47,468 bases of DNA from Lachnoclostridium sp. UBA903 (GTDB lineage: Bacteria > Bacillota > Clostridia > Lachnospirales > Lachnospiraceae), in NCBI GenBank assembly GCA_002294045.1, contig DBEP01000076.1, positions 1-47,468 on the forward strand. Direction: 5' to 3'. Below are positions 42,311 through 47,468 of this stretch, piece after piece; within the stretch, counting starts at the first letter, position 1; each line of letters opens with the position of its first letter. Below the pieces are notes generated by a model, which was not told the DNA's origin, did no database searches, and was given only the letters and a program-made list of their open reading frames with translations. The position numbers and the translations under genes were made by a program.

Positions 42311-42378
42311 AGCGTGAAATAAAAGGTAATTTCCCGCTTTCTGTTTAAGTAGTTTCGCAGGCAAGCCTGCGAAATGCA
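42311..42378 (+). repeat. Two-hairpin dispersed repeat, copy D (diverged, with compensatory changes)
   Basis: Hairpin 2 reads TTTCGCAGG-CAAG-CCTGCGAAA (42353-42374). Compared with copies A and C, two arm positions differ and both are matched by complementary changes in the other arm. Hairpin 1 is GCGTGAAAT...ATTTCCCGC. It lies between the binding protein gene and the first permease. Confidence 0.8.
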
Positions 42379-42412
42379 CGGGGGTTAGTTCTAAATAAGG
42401 AAGGATGGAAGC

Positions 42413-43330
42413 ATGACAGGAAAAAGAAAATTATCACATAAGGTCTGGCCGTTTCTATTTGCCGCACCCTTTGTAATTACCTATCTATTATTTAATTTAT
42501 ATCCGGTAGTTTATTCCTTTGTTTTAAGTTTACATTCCTGGAATGGGATCGGTGAAAAAGTATTTGTCGGGTTCGGCAACTACATAAAAATATTCACGAG
42601 GGATATTCTGTTTCGGAAATCAGTGGGCAATACGGCTTTAATTATGGCAATCGCAACTCCGGCAGCAATATTCGGCGGCCTGGTATTGGCATATTTGCTG
42701 TTTAATTTGAAAAAAGGAAAAAGATTGTTCCAGACAATTAATTTCTTCCCCTATATAACAACACCGGTGGCAATCGGTTTTATATTCTCTTATTTGTTCG
42801 ATTACAGCGGAGGGTATGTAAACCAGCTGCTTACAACCACCGGCATTCTGAGTGAGAAATATTACTGGCTGGAGCACGTGTGGTCGGCAAGGACCATTGT
42901 CATATTAATGATTATCTGGAGAAATCTAGGTTATTATATGACTATTTATCTGTCCGGTATGACCGCAATATCGTCGGAATTATATGAAGCGGCTAAAATT
43001 GACGGTGCCTCCAAATTCCAGATATTTTTTAAAATAACCGTGCCTCTGTTAAAAAACACAACGGTATTCCTTGTATTAACATCCATAATCGGAGGCCTGC
43101 AGTTATTTGATGAGCCGTACCAGCTATATTCCGGATGGACGGCAGGTGTTGTCAATGTAGGAGGACCGAAATATTCGGTGCTTACCGTAATCTGGAAGTT
43201 CTATGATGACTCATTTAAATCCAATTCCATGCTGGGATATGGAGCGGCGGTATCCTTTACCTTATTTTTAATTATATTTGCCGTGTCTTTACTACAGCTT
43301 AAAGCCATGACAAGAAAAGAGGGAAAATAA
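42413..43330 (+). CDS. Carbohydrate ABC transporter permease, MalF-type
   Basis: This is a 305-residue CUT1 permease with six predicted membrane helices; the first lies at about 11-33. The EAA loop (EAAKIDGASKFQIFFKI) is at about residues 193-209 and is followed by TVPLLKNTT. GGAAGG precedes the ATG. It pairs with the next permease, 2 bp downstream, and with the lipoprotein upstream. As with the transporter at the left end, no ATPase gene is present. Confidence 0.95.
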   Translation: MTGKRKLSHKVWPFLFAAPFVITYLLFNLYPVVYSFVLSLHSWNGIGEKVFVGFGNYIKIFTRDILFRKSVGNTALIMAIATPAAIFGGLVLAYLLFNLKKGKRLFQTINFFPYITTPVAIGFIFSYLFDYSGGYVNQLLTTTGILSEKYYWLEHVWSARTIVILMIIWRNLGYYMTIYLSGMTAISSELYEAAKIDGASKFQIFFKITVPLLKNTTVFLVLTSIIGGLQLFDEPYQLYSGWTAGVVNVGGPKYSVLTVIWKFYDDSFKSNSMLGYGAAVSFTLFLIIFAVSLLQLKAMTRKEGK

Positions 43331-43332
43331 AG

Positions 43333-44148
43333 ATGAAGAAAATCGGAAAAATTTTAACAATTTTGTATCTTGGAATTATAACGGTACTTTCCCTGTTTCC
43401 TTTTTATATGGTCATTATTATGTCAACTTATTATACCAACGATTTATATAAAGGACTGCCTTTATTGCCAAGCGATTATTTTCTGACAAATTTACAAACC
43501 ATACTGAATACAAATTTTATCCAGGTCTACGGCAACAGTATAATAGTATCGGTGACGGCAACGCTTTTAAGCTGTGCTACTTCCTCTTTAATCGGATTTG
43601 CACTGGCTAAGTACAATTTCAAAGGGAAAAATGTGCTGTATGCCTTTGTATTGGCAACCATGATGATTCCCACCCAGGTGGCCCTAATCGGATATGTCCT
43701 GGAAATGAAAAGCTTCCGGTTGATTAATACGTTATGGCCTCTGATTTTTGCATTTGCCGCATCTCCCTTCTGCGCTTTCTTTATGACACAGTTCATCAAA
43801 AGCTCCGTGCCGGACGAAATATTGGAAAGTGCAAGGATTGACGGATGCTCGGAACCTGCCATCTATTCTAGGATAGTATTGCCTTTAATCAAGCCGGGTA
43901 TCACAACGGTGGCCATTCTGATATTCTTATGGTCCTGGAATAATTACCTGCTGCCTTTAGTCAGCGTTAATGATAATACGAAATATACCATACCTCTGTT
44001 AATCTCCACCCTCGGTTCGGAATTCACAACGGATTTTGCCGCGCAGATGACGGCAGTGGGATTTGCCATTATTCCCATAATAGTATTATTTGTCTTTGGT
44101 TCCAAAACATTTATAGAAGGCCTGACCGCAGGGGCCGTAAAAGGCTAA
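43333..44148 (+). CDS. Carbohydrate ABC transporter permease, MalG-type
   Basis: This is a 271-residue CUT1 permease. It begins with a membrane helix at about 8-29, has the EAA loop (ESARIDGCSEPAIYSRI) at about 166-182 and ends in the usual FIEGLTAGAVKG. It starts 2 bp after the stop of the MalF-type gene, so it is co-translated. The substrate is unknown; a long DUF5107-TPR protein follows after an inverted-repeat element. Confidence 0.95.
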   Translation: MKKIGKILTILYLGIITVLSLFPFYMVIIMSTYYTNDLYKGLPLLPSDYFLTNLQTILNTNFIQVYGNSIIVSVTATLLSCATSSLIGFALAKYNFKGKNVLYAFVLATMMIPTQVALIGYVLEMKSFRLINTLWPLIFAFAASPFCAFFMTQFIKSSVPDEILESARIDGCSEPAIYSRIVLPLIKPGITTVAILIFLWSWNNYLLPLVSVNDNTKYTIPLLISTLGSEFTTDFAAQMTAVGFAIIPIIVLFVFGSKTFIEGLTAGAVKG

Positions 44149-44302
44149 AAGGGCAATTTTTAAAAATGACTTAACAAATTTCAATAATGAAAAAACAGAG
44201 GATATACTATAAAATAAGAAATGCAGTAAGAAATGATTATATGCCAGAGAAAAATATTTTGTCAAAAAGCTGTATCAAAGCTATAAAATCAATCCGGTTT
44301 AC

Positions 44303-44462
44303 TAGTGTGTTTGAAAAATCATTGCGCCGTTCTGTACGCCCCACTTTGCGGTATACTGCGTCGCAATTTTGAGGGAGTAGCACCACTACGCTCCCAAAAT
44401 CGCTCCTTGCCTCCCACAATCTGGAACGGCCAGGTCGGCACAAGCAGTTTTCAGACACGCCC
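44303..44462. mobile_element. MITE-like inverted-repeat element, full copy
   Basis: This stretch of about 160 bp has imperfect terminal inverted repeats (GTGTTTGAAAAATC... on the left, matching the reverse complement of the right end, 18 of 23 positions). It also has internal complementarity around its centre (TTTTGAGGGAGTAG with CTACGCTCCCAAAA). It has no transposase. A partial copy lies at 21696-21783. It fills most of the 339-bp gap between the permease and the DUF5107 gene; the remaining part is AT-rich without a supported gene. Confidence 0.7.
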
Positions 44463-44487
44463 TAAGTATCATAAAGGAGTATAGTAT

Positions 44488-47468
44488 ATGAATGAAGAAG
44501 TTAAAATATGGGAAGCCAAGGTCATAATACCGACATATGAAGTCGGCAAAGCGGAAAAAAATCCAATCTTTCTGGATAAAAGGGTATATCAGGGCAGTTC
44601 CGGCAAGGTTTATCCGTATCCTATCATTGAAAAAATCAGTGATGAGAAAACGGATAAGGAATACACTGCGGTATATATGGAAAACCAGTATATAAAGATT
44701 ATGATTTTACCGGAGCTTGGAGGAAGAATTCAGCGGGCTTATGATAAAACCAATGATTATGACTTTGTTTATTATAATAAAGTAATCAAGCCTGCTCTAG
44801 TGGGGCTTGTCGGCCCGTGGATTTCCGGGGGGATTGAATTTAACTGGCCCCAGCATCACAGGCCGACGACCTTTATGCCGGTGGATTATCTTTTACAGGA
44901 CAATCCCGACGGAAGCAAAACGGTATTTATACATGATGTGGATCAGATGTATGGAACAAAAGGCATTGCAGGTTTTACTTTATATCCGGATAAGGCTTAT
45001 ATCGAAATCCGGGGGCAGTTATATAACAGAACCGCCACACCCCAGACCTTTCTCTGGTGGGCGAATCCTGCCGTTGCGGTCAATGAGCATACCCAGTCGA
45101 TTTTTCCGCCGGATGTCCATGCGGTTATGGATCACGGGAAACGGGACGTATCCAGATTTCCTATAGCGACCGGAATCTACTATAAAATGGATTACAGTGC
45201 CGGAGTGGATATTTCCCGGTATAAAAATATACCGGTACCGACTTCCTATATGGCTGAAAAATCAAAGTATGATTTCGTAGGGGGATATGACCATAATTTA
45301 AAAGCAGGTATCCTGCATGTTGCAGACCATCATATCTCGCCCGGTAAAAAACAGTGGACCTGGGGATGCGGTGATTTCGGCAAGGCATGGGACAGGAATC
45401 TGACGGATGAGGACGGACCTTATATCGAACTCATGACCGGTGTCTATACGGATAACCAGCCGGATTTTACATGGCTGAAGCCCTTTGAAGAAAAGACATT
45501 TAAGCAGTATTTTATGCCTTATAAAGGAATTGGTGCGGTAAAAAATGCCACAATACACGCCGCCGTTAATCTGGAACTGACGAAGGGAGAAGCTTGTGTC
45601 CGTGTTTACGCAACCGGTAAGTATGAAGGAGCAAAAGTCACGCTGTATCACAAGAAAGAGGTATGCCTGGAAGAGGCGGTAACCCTCTCGCCGGCTGACA
45701 TTTTTGAAAAATCCGTGAAGCTGGAATATAACAGAGAAACCGATGTTTCGGTAATAGTATCTTATGGAGAAGAAGTTCTGGTGAAATATACACCGGAGGA
45801 AACCGGAATCGAAAAGCTGCCGGAGCCTGCCGAAGCGGCAAAGGAACCAAAAGAAATTATGACGAACGAAGAACTGTACCTGACGGGGCTGCATATCGAG
45901 CAGTACCGCCATGCGACTTACGAACCCGACCCCTATTATCTTGAAGGCTTAAAAAGGGATGAAGGGGATATCCGTATAAATAATGCGTATGGCTCCCTGC
46001 TCTTAAGAAGAGGTTTATTTGCTGAGGCGGAAGGATACTTTAAAAAAGCAATTGAACGTCTGACATATCGAAACCCCAATCCCTATGACAGCGAACCCTA
46101 TTATAATCTGGGGCTTGCATTATTCTACCGGGGAAAAGATGAGGAAGCTTATGAAGTGTTCTTTAAGGCGGCCTGGACCAGTGCACAGCAGGAAATGGCT
46201 TTTTTCTACCTGGCTGTTATTGATACAAAAAGAGGAAACTATGGACTTGCCCTGGAATTGGTTGACAAAGCATTGGTAAAAAACAGCCATAATGTGAAAG
46301 CCGGAGGATTGAAAGCAGCCATATTAAGAAAATTGGGGCGTATAAAGGAGGCAGAGAGCCTTATCGGAAAAAATCTTAGGTGCGATGGTTTTGACTATAT
46401 GTCCATGTTTGAGTTATTTTTGCTTGGGCAGGAAAAGCAGTCCGCTCTGGTACGCATGAACACCTTAATGCGTAATTTTTCCGAGAATTATCTCCAGGTA
46501 GCCAGAGATTATGGAGAAGCCGGCATGTATGAAGAAGCTATTCTGGTTCTGAAGCAATGTACGGAGGATAAGCCCATGTTAAAATATTATGAGGCATATT
46601 ATTACGGCCGGATGAACCGGATGAAAGAAGCGGCAAATTCTCTGGAGACGGCGGCAAAAATATCCTCCCTGTATTGTTTTCCGAATAAACCGGAGGATAT
46701 TCCCGTTTTAAATTTTGCCATACATCATAACCAGTCGGATTTCAAGGCGTATTATTATCTGGGCAACCTGTTTTATGATAAGAAGCAGTATGAGACTGCT
46801 GTAGAATTGTGGGAAAAATCCCGGAAAATAGACGATAGCTTTCCGACGGTCCACCGGAATCTTGCTTTGGCTTATTACAATAAACTCAATCAAAAGGATA
46901 AAGCAAAATCCTCCATGGAAAAAGCTTTTGCCCTGGATACCATGGATGCCAGAGTATTTTTGGAGTTAGACCAGTTATATAAAAAATGCGGTATGACACC
47001 GGAAGAAAGACTCAAAAATTATGAGCACTATAAAGAAACCTTTCTACAAAGAGATGATCTCTACATTGAATATATTACCCTCCACAATTTACTTGGCAGG
47101 TATGAAGAAGCATATAAACTTACCATGGAGCGTAAATTCCATCCATGGGAGGGCGGAGAAGGCAAAATTACCACCCAGTATACCCTTTCTTTAGCGGAAA
47201 TGGCAAAAGCTGCAATTGGAAAAGAGGATTATGAAACCGCAATAACCTTATTGAATAAAGCGCTTTATTATCCGGAGAATCTGGGAGAAGGAAAATTAGA
47301 AGGAGCCAAAGACAATCCTGTCTATTATTATCTGGGTTATGCCAAAGAGAAATCGGGGCAGGAAGAAGAAGCCGTGAAATATTATACGCTGGCTTCTCTT
47401 GGTGACATGGAGCCGGCCGGAATGATGTATTATAATGATCAGCCTGCCGACAGAATCTTATACCAGGG
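44488..47468 (+). CDS. DUF5107 and tetratricopeptide-repeat protein (3' end outside window)
   Basis: An open frame runs from the ATG at 44488 (AAAGGAG upstream) to the end of the window, at least 993 codons without a stop. Residues 1 to about 330 match the DUF5107 family and look like a carbohydrate-binding beta-sandwich related to aldose mutarotases: ILPELGGRIQRAYD, then GGIEFNWPQHHRPT and WWANPAVAV. From about residue 490 onwards there are repeated TPR helices (for example LLLRRGLFAEAEGYFKKAIE and DYETAITLLNKAL). No signal peptide is seen, so it is cytosolic. It follows a sugar transporter and may act on the imported sugar; the activity is unknown. Confidence 0.88.
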   Translation, partial: MNEEVKIWEAKVIIPTYEVGKAEKNPIFLDKRVYQGSSGKVYPYPIIEKISDEKTDKEYTAVYMENQYIKIMILPELGGRIQRAYDKTNDYDFVYYNKVIKPALVGLVGPWISGGIEFNWPQHHRPTTFMPVDYLLQDNPDGSKTVFIHDVDQMYGTKGIAGFTLYPDKAYIEIRGQLYNRTATPQTFLWWANPAVAVNEHTQSIFPPDVHAVMDHGKRDVSRFPIATGIYYKMDYSAGVDISRYKNIPVPTSYMAEKSKYDFVGGYDHNLKAGILHVADHHISPGKKQWTWGCGDFGKAWDRNLTDEDGPYIELMTGVYTDNQPDFTWLKPFEEKTFKQYFMPYKGIGAVKNATIHAAVNLELTKGEACVRVYATGKYEGAKVTLYHKKEVCLEEAVTLSPADIFEKSVKLEYNRETDVSVIVSYGEEVLVKYTPEETGIEKLPEPAEAAKEPKEIMTNEELYLTGLHIEQYRHATYEPDPYYLEGLKRDEGDIRINNAYGSLLLRRGLFAEAEGYFKKAIERLTYRNPNPYDSEPYYNLGLALFYRGKDEEAYEVFFKAAWTSAQQEMAFFYLAVIDTKRGNYGLALELVDKALVKNSHNVKAGGLKAAILRKLGRIKEAESLIGKNLRCDGFDYMSMFELFLLGQEKQSALVRMNTLMRNFSENYLQVARDYGEAGMYEEAILVLKQCTEDKPMLKYYEAYYYGRMNRMKEAANSLETAAKISSLYCFPNKPEDIPVLNFAIHHNQSDFKAYYYLGNLFYDKKQYETAVELWEKSRKIDDSFPTVHRNLALAYYNKLNQKDKAKSSMEKAFALDTMDARVFLELDQLYKKCGMTPEERLKNYEHYKETFLQRDDLYIEYITLHNLLGRYEEAYKLTMERKFHPWEGGEGKITTQYTLSLAEMAKAAIGKEDYETAITLLNKALYYPENLGEGKLEGAKDNPVYYYLGYAKEKSGQEEEAVKYYTLASLGDMEPAGMMYYNDQPADRILYQ

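Noticed and set aside
44187..44372. 61-codon frame between permease and DUF5107 gene
   Set aside because: About half of it is the inverted-repeat element; no RBS or family features.
44807..45166. 119-codon frame
   Set aside because: It is out of frame within the DUF5107-TPR gene, which is open to the window end and has clear family motifs.
1..47468. tRNA, rRNA, riboswitch (including T-box) and prophage genes
   Set aside because: I looked for cloverleaf-like GGTTCGANTCC segments, T-box motifs and phage gene blocks by eye and saw none; a covariance-model scan would be needed to exclude them fully.

Overview
The window looks like a chromosomal segment of a low-to-moderate G+C Gram-positive anaerobe, most likely a Lachnospiraceae-type Clostridium relative. 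The evidence is the CIRCE/HrcA-controlled heat-shock operon, ribonuclease J, ThiI without a rhodanese domain, an IreB/RuvX/DUF1292 cluster, YesN/YesM-type two-component control of a sugar ABC transporter, an Agr-type quorum-sensing locus and strong AGGAGG ribosome binding sites. All genes run on the + strand except a small XRE regulator (9.1-9.4 kb) and an HPr-like protein (23.0-23.3 kb). No rRNA, tRNA, CRISPR array, transposase or phage gene was seen.

Region 1 (1-5.7 kb) is the end of a carbohydrate operon. It holds two CUT1 ABC permeases, a glycoside-hydrolase-like protein carrying two C-terminal GNAT acetyltransferase domains, and a DUF4127 protein fused to a complete NanE-type N-acetylmannosamine-6-phosphate epimerase. 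This pairing is the best candidate for an undescribed catabolic pathway, probably for an amino-sugar glycoside. Region 2 (5.9-19.6 kb) is the conserved lepA-hemW-hrcA-grpE-dnaK-dnaJ-prmA-rsmE block. Between hemW and hrcA it carries an XRE regulator with two palindromic operators and an Agr-like locus in the order regulator, kinase, agrB, agrD. The predicted AgrD has serine where cysteine is usual.

Region 3 (20.5-31.4 kb) holds tRNA and sulfur genes (cysteine desulfurase, thiI, mtaB), a histidine-less HPr homologue, and a block syntenic with Bacillus yrzL-yrrK-yrzB-yrrL-yrrM-yrrO (ireB, ruvX, DUF1292, a catalytically truncated MltG-like protein, trmR, U32 tRNA hydroxylase), with a Fur-family regulator and RNase J in between. 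Region 4 (31.4-37.2 kb) is a polyamine operon: SpeD, an Orn/Lys/Arg decarboxylase, SpeE, carboxyspermidine dehydrogenase and carboxyspermidine decarboxylase. It therefore encodes both known routes for adding an aminopropyl group, and it ends at a strong terminator. Region 5 (37.2 kb to the end) holds a YesN/YesM two-component system, a sugar-binding lipoprotein, two permeases and a long DUF5107-TPR protein cut off by the window end.

The intergenic DNA is rich in structured repeats. There are four copies of a roughly 70-bp two-hairpin element, and one of them shows compensatory base changes. There are also three tandem copies of a roughly 95-bp multi-hairpin unit, two or more MITE-like inverted-repeat elements that abut stop codons, and several long perfect inverted repeats. 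Positions were counted by hand from the numbered sequence and family assignments come from recognition of motifs, so small coordinate errors in non-coding features are possible.
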